Source of the DNA: Kiloniellaceae bacterium
Lineage (GTDB): Bacteria > Pseudomonadota > Alphaproteobacteria > Kiloniellales > J153
Length of the DNA: 64,000 bases
NCBI GenBank assembly: GCA_021776135.1
Contig: JAJFGL010000066.1
Coordinates: 1 to 64,000 of the forward strand
Reading direction: 5' to 3'
Part shown: positions 53,664 through 62,852 of the stretch, one piece after another
How the letters are laid out: the number at the start of each line of letters is the position of its first letter
Position numbering within the stretch: the stretch's first letter is position 1
Translations under genes and position numbers: made by a program
The notes under the pieces: model-generated
What the model saw: the letters and a program-made list of their open reading frames with translations, nothing else
Told to the model about the DNA's origin: nothing
Database searches by the model: none

Positions 53664-55832
53664 TTAATTCCGCATGGCACGCCAGCGGGCATATTGTTTG
53701 GCTTTAGCCGGGTCAGGGTCTTCCTCGTCTTTAAGCCAGAACCGGAACCAGTCGAGGTTTCGCATCGCTGATTCCCTACGCAGGCGAGGAATGGTTATTC
53801 CATGCCCGGTTTTTGGATAAGCAATATATTCAGTCGGCATGCCCGCATTTTGCGCTGCTTTTGAATACCCGAGCATGCTGACGGCTGCGGATTGCACCCC
53901 TGCTTCGAACAGCACGGCGGTATTAAGACCCTTAAAATACAACTCTGGGGAGAGTTCTAGGTAACGCGAAGCGTCTTCATAGAGTCCGGGGCCAAAATAG
54001 ATATCGTGCACTTCTCTATTCACTTCCCCAGACATTAAATTATGGATGGTCACAAAATTTCCGACACCTTCTGCGAAAGACGCTGCCCGAAATGAACCGT
54101 TCCGGGTCATGGCTAAAGGGGCAAGCCAGGCCCCGTGACTTTGACCTGATATTGCCAGCCGATCAGGATCAGCGATTCCTTTTTCAACCAGATAATCAAT
54201 GCCCGTCAGAATATCATCGACGGGTTCGCCATCAATTTTTGCAGGATTGGCATATTTTGTGCCGAAAGACATCATTCCGCGATAATTGACAATAAAGACG
54301 GCCATGCCGTTTGTCGCATAGGCCTCAAACGGATAAGGCCAGTAGTTAAAAAAGAACGCAAATTCGTCTGGCATCGTCACCCCCGGGCCGCCATTGATAT
54401 AGGTTATCATCGGCCAGGGCTTATCGAAATGTGTTGCGCCGACTGGTTCCATCAACCAGCCATGAACGTCGGTGCCATCCTTACTTTTCCAAATGACTTC
54501 TTTCGCCACCGGGACGGTTTTTTCCGCAATGGCTTCATTGAAGTGGGTCAGTTGGTAAGACCCGCGTCCTTTACGCCAGATATGAATTTCCGGCGGGTGG
54601 GTCAGGCTTTCATTGACATAGACCGTCGCCTGAAAGTCATCATTAAACTGAAAAAACGATGTACTGCCTTTCACATCCTTGACGATATTGGACTTCGCAA
54701 ACCTCGATACTGTCATCTGATAAAGCGACCGGACAGCGTTGACCATTCCGGCCACATAAATTCGTGATCCATCAAGTGGGATGAATGTATTTTGGCTGGA
54801 TGTTTCTATTGGCTGCCATGTCTGTTCGCTTAGATTTTTGTTTTGATAATCGGATGCATCGACCAATGACCATTCACCATTTCGCGTCCACATATCTTTT
54901 TCGTTAATGCGTTGAACAAAAATCTTGTTTTGGTCCGGCACCCATTTTCCGTCTGTGTAATATGTTCCACTTTGTCCATCTGACGGGGGGAGCGCTGTAC
55001 CAAAAACACGGAATTTCTTGTCCCTGACATCATATATTCCGAGGCTGGTTCGAAGGTCGGATGCGATTTCTGTAGGAACATCATCGGCAATATAGGTAAC
55101 GGATAACTTTTCCGTGTCCGTAGACCAGTGAAAATCTTTTATATCGCCGCGTACTTTCGCCTCAGAAGCAGCCGGTCCTGCTGATACGATCCATAGCGCG
55201 TTTAGCCGTTGAGAAGCCTGGTCAGACCACGAGGTCCAGTTCGGATTGATGAAGTCATAAAGGCTGGCGGTATCGGCATTGATCAAAATACCCCTGTCGC
55301 CATTCTGCATTTGGTCAAATAGCGACGGTCCCATATCCGGTATTTCCTGCGTCAGATAGGCAAGAGATACACCGTCGGACGCAAAGCGAAAGCGTGTAAC
55401 CGGATGCTCACCATCCGTATGTTGTTGCAAGGTTTTGGTAGAAGAATCATAGGAATAAATCTGAGTAACGCCATCACGGGCAGAGAGAAAGGCCAGCTTA
55501 TGCGTACCCGGTATCCAGGCAAATTCGCGACCATCCTGAATTTCGTCTATCAGAAACGGCTCAGCATCCGGCTTTGTCGGGCTGATATATACATGGCGCA
55601 GATTTTTGTTTTCCGTCAGTGATTGCGATTCAACCACATAGGTGATCCATCCGCCATCTGATGACAAAGCGAGCTGCGAAAAGCGTTTTAGCTCAAAATA
55701 GTCGTCAATGGTGAAGTGTGTTGTCTCTGGCTGCTCGTCGGCAAATGCGGCCAATGCAGATAAGGAAAGCAATACCAGAAGGACAAGAAACCGGAATGGC
55801 GTAGTGCATTTTTGAAAAGTCGGCGTGTACAT
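53664..55832 (-). CDS. Lasso peptide isopeptidase (S9 prolyl-oligopeptidase family)
   Basis: A 722-residue protein with a signal peptide (FLVLLVLLSLSALAAFA) and a beta-propeller followed by an alpha/beta hydrolase domain. The nucleophile motif is ISGQSHGAWLAPLA (Ser near 563), and TGHGITIP gives the His near 677; this matches AtxE-type isopeptidases. These open the macrolactam ring of imported lasso peptides in the periplasm. It follows the TonB receptor gene by 12 bases and is convergent with the precursor gene, which supports the role. Confidence 0.87.
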   Translation of the reverse strand: MYTPTFQKCTTPFRFLVLLVLLSLSALAAFADEQPETTHFTIDDYFELKRFSQLALSSDGGWITYVVESQSLTENKNLRHVYISPTKPDAEPFLIDEIQDGREFAWIPGTHKLAFLSARDGVTQIYSYDSSTKTLQQHTDGEHPVTRFRFASDGVSLAYLTQEIPDMGPSLFDQMQNGDRGILINADTASLYDFINPNWTSWSDQASQRLNALWIVSAGPAASEAKVRGDIKDFHWSTDTEKLSVTYIADDVPTEIASDLRTSLGIYDVRDKKFRVFGTALPPSDGQSGTYYTDGKWVPDQNKIFVQRINEKDMWTRNGEWSLVDASDYQNKNLSEQTWQPIETSSQNTFIPLDGSRIYVAGMVNAVRSLYQMTVSRFAKSNIVKDVKGSTSFFQFNDDFQATVYVNESLTHPPEIHIWRKGRGSYQLTHFNEAIAEKTVPVAKEVIWKSKDGTDVHGWLMEPVGATHFDKPWPMITYINGGPGVTMPDEFAFFFNYWPYPFEAYATNGMAVFIVNYRGMMSFGTKYANPAKIDGEPVDDILTGIDYLVEKGIADPDRLAISGQSHGAWLAPLAMTRNGSFRAASFAEGVGNFVTIHNLMSGEVNREVHDIYFGPGLYEDASRYLELSPELYFKGLNTAVLFEAGVQSAAVSMLGYSKAAQNAGMPTEYIAYPKTGHGITIPRLRRESAMRNLDWFRFWLKDEEDPDPAKAKQYARWRAMRN

Positions 55833-55844
55833 TTGTTCGATCCT

Positions 55845-58800
55845 TCAAAATGACTTGGTCAGGTTGAAGGAGAGAAATCGTCCGAGCGGACTGAAATTCT
55901 CAGGATCGAAAGCGATACCGTTGAAATTGTTGACAAAAGGCGGGTTGTCGTCAAACAGATTGCGAGCGTTAAAAGAAAACCTCGTGTCATTCAACCCGAT
56001 GCCCTGCCAACGATTTCCGGTGGCGTAAGCCAATGTCAGATCGATTGTTGTCCAGCTTTTTATTTTGCGTTCCGGGGTGCTGATATTGTCCGCGCTGCTA
56101 CCCGTGAAGTTCAGGAAGGCGGTCGCGGAAAACCCCTTCTGGTTGGTCCAGCTCACACTATTCCGCATGCGAAAGTCGGTCGGATTGCCGACAGTATCGA
56201 GAATTTTTGTAACGGGAGCGGTAGGACCGAAAGCCTCTTTGAAGGCAAGAATATACGTGCCACCGACATCGAAGCTGAAGGTGCCCCAATGCTCTGTCGT
56301 CAGTTCGTAGACGATATTGAAATCCAGACCGTCCGTCTTGGTGATCCCGGCATTGATCGGACGTAAATCAATAATAGCGCCGACGGGCGTTGTACGACAC
56401 GGGCTTCCAAGATCAAAAAAGGTTCCCTCGGCGCAGGCTTCATCAATCTGCGCCTGAGTGGGATTGCGGATGATTGCCGAAGCAAATCGCTCTTCCTGCT
56501 CCAGAATCGACAAACCAGCGCTTAGTGCACTGACAATACGTTTTTCGAATTTAACATTGTAGTAGCCGATATTGAATGTGAGGTCCGGTAGAGATGATGG
56601 TGTGAAATCAAAGCCCAGAGTCCAGCTATCCGCCGTCTCGCTTTCCAAATTCCCGTTATTTCCGTTGAGAATAATGCTGGATGTCAGGCCTGTTGACGAA
56701 GAAGAATCGGGGATTGGAAAAATAAAGGTTTGGCTCTCGGTCGTGTCCAGCTCCACCAGATCAGGCGCTCTGAATGATGTTCCAAAAGTGCCCCGAATGT
56801 TCAGGCCCTTAACAGGACTCCATAAAAGTCCGAACTTTGGGTTTGTGGTGCTACCTACATCGTCAAAATCCTCAAAGCGAACTGATGCGGTAAAGATCAG
56901 CTTTTGCAGTCCTGGTCGGCTGTTTGCCCCGTCAAAAAGCGGCACATAGGCTTCCCCAAATATTGCAAAGGCATCTCGCCCAAAATCTGTTTCCCTTATT
57001 CCAAAAGGGCCATTATCGCTAAAGGAATCGAGAGAGAAGGAATCAAAGTTGGCTCCAACAGCAATTTTTAGGGCACCAGCGGGCAGTTGAAAAAGTGATC
57101 CGTCCGCAGTCATATTACCGGACCAGACTTCCGACTTCCCATTGGCTGGATTTTCGAACACAATGGAGTTTACGGTATCCGGGTTCTGCTTGAATGAGCC
57201 GTCACCAAACGGATTAAATGCGGTCGCAGGGTCCGGGTCAGCCAAGGCAACAGCTAGAGATGCAGGATCAATATTTTCTATAGTGGTTCTTCTGCGTTCA
57301 CTGCTATAAGATCCATAGGCTTGCCCCTGCCAGTCCCCCCACAGCGTGGCTTTACCGCCGAAAACACCATTAAAGGTTCTTGTATCGCCCCCAAACCTAC
57401 GCTCGGCGAAATCTCGTGCTGAATTAAAGCTGACACGAACTTCAGAAGGGCCGCCAAGTGCATCGACAAAATATGGATTGGTGGACGGGACTGTGAGCGT
57501 AATCTCCTGCTGAGGGGGGCGCTGGTCAAAATCCCGGTCACTATAGCGTGCTTCGGCAAAAAGCTCTAAACTCTCTGCTACTTTCTGAAACACAGAAGCG
57601 AAGAAGCTGTGCTGTTCCTGATCCTGTAACAGGTCGCGGCCTTCGTTCCGATTGAATAGATTGATCTGTCCGGGGAGCAATTCATCAGGCGTAAGGTTTG
57701 TGCCGTCCTGTCCGTCGGGAATCGCGAACGCAACCGTCGTAAAGAAAGTCACCGGGTCGAGAATATTACCGGGTACGCTGCCCTGCGCTCCGAAATTATT
57801 CCCGCCAAACGAAGTAAGATCACTATCGCGCGCAAAGGGTTTATTCTCGGAACGCAGTCGCCCTCTGTTATAATATTCGTAGGACAATACCGCATTGCCG
57901 GGGCGATTGTTGATTTCCCAGTTTTTGCCGAATAGCTGACTGGCGCGATATTCCTGGGTGCCGCCTTCCGTGACGGTGCCGAAGCGCAGACTGGTTTCCG
58001 CGCCTTCAAAGTCATCGCGCATAATGATATTGACCACACCGCCAATAGCGTCGGAGCCATAGGTCGCCGAGGCGCCGTCCGCCAATACCTCGACCCGCTC
58101 GACCAGCGACGCTGGAATATTGGAAATGTCAACAAAGTTGCCGTCCAAACCACCCGCCGCCAATCGCCGGCCATTGACGAGGGTGAGTGTGTTGCCTGCT
58201 CCGAGGCCGCGTAAATTAATGGCCGTGCCGCCCGAAAGATTGCCTGAATTATCGGGCGATCTTGAAAACTCGCTAATGCCGCCGGCGAAGTTGTTGGTGA
58301 GACTTTGGATCACCTCCGGCAAACTGCCAAAGCCGCCGCGTTCGATATCCAGTCGATCAATAGTGACCAGGTTCGATCCGACCGATGCTTTGGTGCCCCG
58401 TATCAATGAACCGGTGACGACAATTTCATCGATTTCTTCCAGCGCGGGGTCGGCAGAGGGGATTTCGTCCTGCATGAAGGCGGCGTCCGAGCGGCTGCCG
58501 GCGGTACTTGAGGCGCGCACATTTGTTCTGTATGGGGCCGAGTCCGGTTCCAACAACGCAAGGGATACGCCGTCGCGTCTGTTATCGGGTGATGCTGAGC
58601 CATGATTTGTTCGGCGGTCACGGTTATCCCGAATGACGATAGCGCCGTTATCGATGATTTCATGGGTTAACCCGGTGCCTTCAAGGAGAAGCTCCAGGGC
58701 GCGGATTTTGTCAAATTTACCAGTGAGCGCCGGCGCCTGTACGTCCTTCAAAAGTTTGTAGGGATATGCAAGCTCGACATTTGCCTGCGCGGCGTATAGC

Positions 58801-58988
58801 TCCAGGGCAACGGACGCCGTTTGCGCGGGAATGTCGAATTGGGCGGTTTCGTCTTTTATCGGCGCATTTTGCGCCATGCCGGGGTTGGCCGTAATTGCCA
58901 ATAATGAGACGCCAAGTAACGCCGACTTAATGAATGTTCGCTTTGGACGTACCTCTCCCGTCCGTGGAATCACACCACGTTCCCGCAT
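55845..58988 (-). CDS. TonB-dependent receptor with STN domain (putative lasso peptide receptor)
   Basis: 1047 residues. A signal sequence is followed by a secretin/TonB N-terminal (STN) domain (ALELYAAQANVELAYPYKLL), a plug domain with GSLIRGTKASVGSNLV and INLRGLGAGNTLTLVNGRRL, and a long beta-barrel ending in SFNLTKSF. The STN domain is typical of transducers that signal to a FecR anti-sigma factor, present just upstream. It probably imports the lasso peptide and reports its presence. Confidence 0.88.
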   Translation of the reverse strand: MRERGVIPRTGEVRPKRTFIKSALLGVSLLAITANPGMAQNAPIKDETAQFDIPAQTASVALELYAAQANVELAYPYKLLKDVQAPALTGKFDKIRALELLLEGTGLTHEIIDNGAIVIRDNRDRRTNHGSASPDNRRDGVSLALLEPDSAPYRTNVRASSTAGSRSDAAFMQDEIPSADPALEEIDEIVVTGSLIRGTKASVGSNLVTIDRLDIERGGFGSLPEVIQSLTNNFAGGISEFSRSPDNSGNLSGGTAINLRGLGAGNTLTLVNGRRLAAGGLDGNFVDISNIPASLVERVEVLADGASATYGSDAIGGVVNIIMRDDFEGAETSLRFGTVTEGGTQEYRASQLFGKNWEINNRPGNAVLSYEYYNRGRLRSENKPFARDSDLTSFGGNNFGAQGSVPGNILDPVTFFTTVAFAIPDGQDGTNLTPDELLPGQINLFNRNEGRDLLQDQEQHSFFASVFQKVAESLELFAEARYSDRDFDQRPPQQEITLTVPSTNPYFVDALGGPSEVRVSFNSARDFAERRFGGDTRTFNGVFGGKATLWGDWQGQAYGSYSSERRRTTIENIDPASLAVALADPDPATAFNPFGDGSFKQNPDTVNSIVFENPANGKSEVWSGNMTADGSLFQLPAGALKIAVGANFDSFSLDSFSDNGPFGIRETDFGRDAFAIFGEAYVPLFDGANSRPGLQKLIFTASVRFEDFDDVGSTTNPKFGLLWSPVKGLNIRGTFGTSFRAPDLVELDTTESQTFIFPIPDSSSSTGLTSSIILNGNNGNLESETADSWTLGFDFTPSSLPDLTFNIGYYNVKFEKRIVSALSAGLSILEQEERFASAIIRNPTQAQIDEACAEGTFFDLGSPCRTTPVGAIIDLRPINAGITKTDGLDFNIVYELTTEHWGTFSFDVGGTYILAFKEAFGPTAPVTKILDTVGNPTDFRMRNSVSWTNQKGFSATAFLNFTGSSADNISTPERKIKSWTTIDLTLAYATGNRWQGIGLNDTRFSFNARNLFDDNPPFVNNFNGIAFDPENFSPLGRFLSFNLTKSF

Positions 58989-59031
58989 AACCGGTCTCCC
59001 TCTTTTTGTTGCTTTTGAATTCGACCGGTTA
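58988..59031 (-). promoter_or_regulatory. Hairpin masking the receptor start codon
   Basis: Perfect 9-base arms TAACCGGTC (58988-58996) and GACCGGTTA (59023-59031) flank a 26-base loop. In the minus-strand mRNA one arm runs into the A of the receptor ATG and the GAGGGAG ribosome site lies at the loop edge. Folding would hinder translation initiation. Confidence 0.5.
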
Positions 59032-59116
59032 GCCCAGCCAAAATTCCTTTACAGACCTAATACAGTCGCCCGTCTGAAAATCCGCCACTCGAAAAGGGCA
59101 TTTTTTTTCGGAAAAT

Positions 59117-60178
59117 TCAAAACGGGTTTTTATCCAGACGCAAAATGATGGTGTTTGAGTCCGGCCGGGAAATTATCAGGTCATATGTTTTGGCAAGCAT
59201 CGCCAATGTTTTTCCTATATCATTGATGGGGTATGTGCCGCCGACCTGGATGCCTTTGATCCTGTGATCTGCGATAACAATTTTTTTTGTCGTGTGACGG
59301 CTAATTTCCGCAACGGCATCTTCGAAGGCCTCGCCCTGAAAAATCAGCACGCCACGACGCCATGCCAGCTCTCGATTGATCCTGTTCAGGCCAACATTTT
59401 CGATGTCTGAAATGCGATTGTTCACCAAGGCGGTCTTTTGACCGGATACCACCGATACCGGCCGGCTTTCGACGGCAGTATTATTTTCATGTGGTGAGGG
59501 CATGTCGGGTGTTGGGGGTTTTGCGGCGACTTCAACCATTCCTTCCGTGACAACGACTTCCAGAACGTCATCATGAAGAGCGACATTGAATGCTGTGCCA
59601 ACCGCGCGAACCCGGCCATTATTTGTGGTTACGATAAATGGCCGATCCTTATCCGGGGTGACCATGAAATGCGCTTCACCCCGCAACAAACGGATCGTTC
59701 GCGTATCATCTGAATATTCGCTCTTGATTGCGGTGTCGGTGTTGAGTTCGACCACGGACGAATCTTCGAGCGAAACGGTCATTCTCCGGCCCACACCGGT
59801 TTCATGCGCCTGATATTCTGGCGTATATGCAAATCGCCATGACAGGGTGGAAACCGCAACAAAGAGCGTGACCGACGCTGCAATGGCGGGCCACCGGATG
59901 ATCGGGCTTTTTCTTTTTGGCGAAACCGCCTGATTCACATACTTCCGCCGCGAGCGCCGGTGTCCGGCAGGCGCTCGGGACAGTCGCAACGCATCTGATT
60001 TTCGCCATACATTTTGTAGTTCGTAAAATACGGCGCTCCGGCGTGGGTCGCCGTTCAGCCAATGTTGAAAGACCTGTTTTTCATTGTCGGAAATTTCACC
60101 TGAATCGAGGCGGATCAGCCAATAGCCGGCATCTTCTTCGATGGACCCCCGGCTCAGGAATGAAACGGTATCAGTCAT
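59117..60178 (-). CDS. FecR-like anti-sigma regulator
   Basis: About 353 residues. The cytoplasmic N-terminus (DAGYWLIRLDSGEISDNEKQVFQHWLNGDPRRSAVFYEL) is the DUF4880 sigma-binding part. One membrane helix follows (AIAASVTLFVAVSTL), then the periplasmic FecR domain (VGRRMTVSLEDSSVVELNTDTAI) and a C-terminal STN-like end (VLIFQGEAFEDAVAEISRHTTKKI). The ATG at 60178 overlaps the sigma factor stop by 8 bases. It should pass the receptor's signal to the sigma factor. Confidence 0.9.
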   Translation of the reverse strand: MTDTVSFLSRGSIEEDAGYWLIRLDSGEISDNEKQVFQHWLNGDPRRSAVFYELQNVWRKSDALRLSRAPAGHRRSRRKYVNQAVSPKRKSPIIRWPAIAASVTLFVAVSTLSWRFAYTPEYQAHETGVGRRMTVSLEDSSVVELNTDTAIKSEYSDDTRTIRLLRGEAHFMVTPDKDRPFIVTTNNGRVRAVGTAFNVALHDDVLEVVVTEGMVEVAAKPPTPDMPSPHENNTAVESRPVSVVSGQKTALVNNRISDIENVGLNRINRELAWRRGVLIFQGEAFEDAVAEISRHTTKKIVIADHRIKGIQVGGTYPINDIGKTLAMLAKTYDLIISRPDSNTIILRLDKNPF

Positions 60179-60827
60179 CACCGGCCGCCGATACATAGGA
60201 AAGCTTGCCGCCAAGCTGGTTGAAAACGCGGAGGACGCCCCTTCCAAGATGCTTTTCGACCGTGCTTTCGGCGATCTCCATCTTTGCGGCAACCTCCGCC
60301 TGCGAATATCCATAGACCTTGCGAAGGATGAAGACCTTTTTGCATTTTGGAGGCAAATTGTTCACCGCGTTACACAGCAGTCGAAACTCTTGCCTGGATA
60401 TGGCCTGCGCTTCAGCATCCGGGCTTTCATCGTGCAGACCCAACAAATCGAAATCGTCAACAACGTCTGTGGCAAGTTTCATTTTGCCCTTGCGGGCGTT
60501 AAAAGCCAGGTGCCGCGCCGTAATGTAAAGTAAGCTACGTGGTGAGCGACTTTCATCCACTTCGCTCCTGTGTATCCGTATGAAGGTTTCCTGAACGAGA
60601 TCCTCGGCGTCGGGGAGCGAGCCGACCATTGATTCCAGATAGTTCGTCAAAACTGCGCGATATCGAACGTAGAGCTTTGTCAGAATTCCGGGATGCGTCG
60701 CGCTGTTCGGATCTGCATCGCCCACCAGATTGTCCGTCAAGGCAGGATTGTCCGAACTCTTCATTTGTAAAGGGTGACGGTTTGGCCCGCCGGGGGCTGC
60801 AAAACCATCTCTTCTTGATATGGACAC
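60171..60827 (-). CDS. ECF (FecI-like) RNA polymerase sigma factor
   Basis: Up to 218 residues with region 2 (YRAVLTNYLESMVGSLPDAEDLVQETFIRIHR) and region 4 (LPPKCKKVFILRKVYGYSQAEVAAKMEIAESTVEKHLGRGVL). It drives the FecR/receptor/isopeptidase genes in response to the peptide (inference). The start is uncertain: GTG at 60827 or ATG at 60764; neither has a strong ribosome site. Confidence 0.88.
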   Translation of the reverse strand: MSISRRDGFAAPGGPNRHPLQMKSSDNPALTDNLVGDADPNSATHPGILTKLYVRYRAVLTNYLESMVGSLPDAEDLVQETFIRIHRSEVDESRSPRSLLYITARHLAFNARKGKMKLATDVVDDFDLLGLHDESPDAEAQAISRQEFRLLCNAVNNLPPKCKKVFILRKVYGYSQAEVAAKMEIAESTVEKHLGRGVLRVFNQLGGKLSYVSAAGDD

Positions 60828-60978
60828 GTTTTACCCCCGGGCAATTTTCCTCTCCCCTCGTCGCAATGTTCCGGGGCGACTGCACCCTTGTTTCGGTGTC
60901 TGGATCGCGCCAACCGGAAGTAAAACTACTGAAGTATGCGATAAGACACAAGTTATATTTCCTTTTCGGGGATAAAAG

Positions 60979-60995
60979 CTGCATTTAAAATGCAG
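60979..60995. promoter_or_regulatory. Operator-like palindrome before XRE gene 1
   Basis: CTGCATTTAAAATGCAG has perfect 8-base arms around one base and ends 2 bases before the ATG at 60998, covering the ribosome-binding position. A half-site CTGCATT recurs at 61652-61658 before the second XRE gene. Confidence 0.55.
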
Positions 60996-60997
60996 AA

Positions 60998-61372
60998 ATG
61001 AAATTGAAAAAAGCAGTAGGGCTTCGCATCAGGGATGCCCGTAATCGTGCGGGCCTGACCCAGCAATCGCTTGCCGAAAAGATCGAGCGATCCGTCGAGG
61101 CTATTCGCTCCATGGAACGCGGCGCGACCGCGCCGGGTTTTGAAAGCCTCGAACGCCTGAGCAAGACCTTTGGCGTGCCGGTGCGGAATTTTTTTGATTT
61201 TGGCGGCGAAGACGACACTATCAGCGCCAGGCGTTTACACCTGATGGACACGGTGCTGGATGCGATCCCGAAACTGGACGATGATGGTCTGGAACTGGCG
61301 GCGAAAATGCTTGATACGCTGGTTCAGCAACGCCACGCCGCAGATGGCGAGTCCGGTTCTTCGTCAGCCTAG
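60998..61372 (+). CDS. XRE-family regulator 1
   Basis: 124 residues. The N-terminal HTH reads GLRIRDARNRAGLTQQSLAEKIERSVEAIRSMERGATAPGFESLERLSKTFGVPVRNFFDF; a short helical C-terminus follows (LDDDGLELAAKMLDTL). It is closely related to the protein encoded at 61671-61994 in domain order and motifs, and their control regions are also similar. Target genes are not evident; autoregulation through the palindrome is likely. Confidence 0.82.
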   Translation: MKLKKAVGLRIRDARNRAGLTQQSLAEKIERSVEAIRSMERGATAPGFESLERLSKTFGVPVRNFFDFGGEDDTISARRLHLMDTVLDAIPKLDDDGLELAAKMLDTLVQQRHAADGESGSSSA

Positions 61373-61670
61373 AGCACTTCCCGGCCTTTGATGGATTTTG
61401 TATCTATCCATATTCCCGATCCGTTGGCGGATCATTCCGGTGCTTTTGAAAGACGAAATCCGTATCCGCCGGGCAAACTGCCCGGCGAACATATCCCTTT
61501 TTCTCTTTGATCTGTGTGGAACGTTTTTCCGGTCGCCTTGCGGGGGCGGCTGTTTAATATTGTAAAAACGATATCGATTCAACAAACCGGTAATGAAACT
61601 ACTTATTTATCACATAAAACACGATTTTTACCTACTTTTCAAAAAATCCACCTGCATTCAAACTACTGAA

Positions 61671-61994
61671 ATGGAAATCAAAGAAGCATTGGGAATGCGG
61701 ATACGTCTTATCCGCGAGGGTCGGGGGTTGACCCAGGAGACGCTTGCAGGGCGGGTGGAGCGCGCGCCCGAGTCCGTCAGAAATTGGGAAAGCGGCAATT
61801 GTTTTCCCAATGCGACGTCGTTCGAGGCGCTCAGCGCCGCATTGAAAGTTCCCGTGCGCGACTTTTTTGACTTTCCGCTCGAACGAAAAGAATCGATGAA
61901 GAGGCTGAACAACGCCGCGAAATCGCTGAGTGACAAGAATCTGGAGTTGGCTGCGTTTATGGTCGATTTGATCGCACTGAACAGCAAAAAATGA
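61671..61994 (+). CDS. XRE-family regulator 2 (paralogue of the preceding gene)
   Basis: About 107 residues from the ATG at 61671: EALGMRIRLIREGRGLTQETLAGRVERAPESVRNWESGNCFPNATSFEALSAALKVPVRDFFDF, then LSDKNLELAAFMVDLI. The shared V-P-V-R-(N/D)-FFDF end of the HTH domain and the LELAA helix show common descent with regulator 1. A longer in-frame start at 61593 would translate the control region and is rejected. Confidence 0.8.
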   Translation: MEIKEALGMRIRLIREGRGLTQETLAGRVERAPESVRNWESGNCFPNATSFEALSAALKVPVRDFFDFPLERKESMKRLNNAAKSLSDKNLELAAFMVDLIALNSKK

Positions 61995-62127
61995 CGCCTT
62001 TGGCCAAGTGTTGCGGCGCACTGTTTCCTATACCCTGTCCCATGCAGAATGGCTTCAATCGCATGCCGGAACCCGCCTTGGAAAAGTACCAATATTTGGT
62101 ATAATGGCGCGGTGAAAGGATATTGCG

Positions 62128-62361
62128 ATGAGCAAAAACACCTCGGTTTCCCTTGGCGACCATTTCACGGGCTTTATCAATACCCAGATACAGGACGGAC
62201 GCTATGGCTCGGCAAGCGATGTGGTCCGCGCCGGACTGCGGCTTTTGGAAGAGCGTGAAACCGCGCTGGCGGCACTCCGGGCGGAACTGATCAGGGGCGA
62301 GGAGTCCGGCCCGTGCGAACCGTTCGATTTCGACGCGTTCGTGGCATTGAAAGCCGGATAA
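62128..62361 (+). CDS. parD: ParD-like antitoxin
   Basis: 77 residues, MSKNTSVSLGDHFTGFINTQIQDGRYGSASDVVRAGLRLLEERE, a classic ParD ribbon-helix-helix start with the ParE-binding tail (EPFDFDAFVALKAG). AAAGGATATTGCG precedes the ATG. Its toxin partner downstream is broken, so this may now be an orphan antitoxin. Confidence 0.85.
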   Translation: MSKNTSVSLGDHFTGFINTQIQDGRYGSASDVVRAGLRLLEERETALAALRAELIRGEESGPCEPFDFDAFVALKAG

Positions 62362-62364
62362 GGA

Positions 62365-62463
62365 TTGGCCGTCAATTTTTCGCCGCAGGCCAAAGCCGAC
62401 CTGAACAATACAGTCGAAAACCGGGGCGTCGGGCAAGCCGGACGCTATATCACCGAAATTTAG
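62365..62463 (+). pseudogene. Truncated ParE toxin remnant
   Basis: Starting from a TTG 3 bases after the ParD stop, the frame reads LAVNFSPQAKADLNN and then GQAGRYITEI before a TAG at 62461. This is the first third of a ParE (normally about 95-100 residues), with the usual middle Trp/Tyr segment shortened. The bases after the stop no longer give a ParE-like frame for any useful length. Confidence 0.65.
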
Positions 62464-62561
62464 AGCGCGGCCCGAAGGGCAAGCCCCGGAACAGGTAAGC
62501 CTTGAAATTACCTCACATTGTGCTACATTGCACTAACTTTGTAACACATCGGGTAAGAGCC

Positions 62562-62852
62562 ATGAACCAATCCACATTCACTTTCCGGGTCGAGGAAGAC
62601 CTCAAGGAAAACTTCGCCACCATAGCGAAATCTATGGATCGAACCGGCGCCCAGCTTCTGCGTGACTACATGCGCGACATCGTTCGCAAGCAGACGGAAA
62701 AAGAGGAACACGACATCTGGTTCCGTGAACAAGTGCACGTCGGTCTCGATGCCGCCAATTCAGGCGATCTGATTTCTGCTGAAGACGTAGAAGCGGAAGC
62801 GGCGGCCTGGCGCGAAAAGACACGCGGCAGAATGCGCAGCACCGACTCTTGA
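62562..62852 (+). CDS. RHH-type antitoxin of a RelE/ParE-like pair
   Basis: 96 residues, MNQSTFTFRVEEDLKENFATIAKSMDRTGAQLLRDYMRDIV, a RelB/CopG-like ribbon-helix-helix domain, then an acidic toxin-binding tail. It overlaps the toxin start by 4 bases (TTGA). The longer in-frame start at 62502 lacks support. Confidence 0.82.
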   Translation: MNQSTFTFRVEEDLKENFATIAKSMDRTGAQLLRDYMRDIVRKQTEKEEHDIWFREQVHVGLDAANSGDLISAEDVEAEAAAWREKTRGRMRSTDS

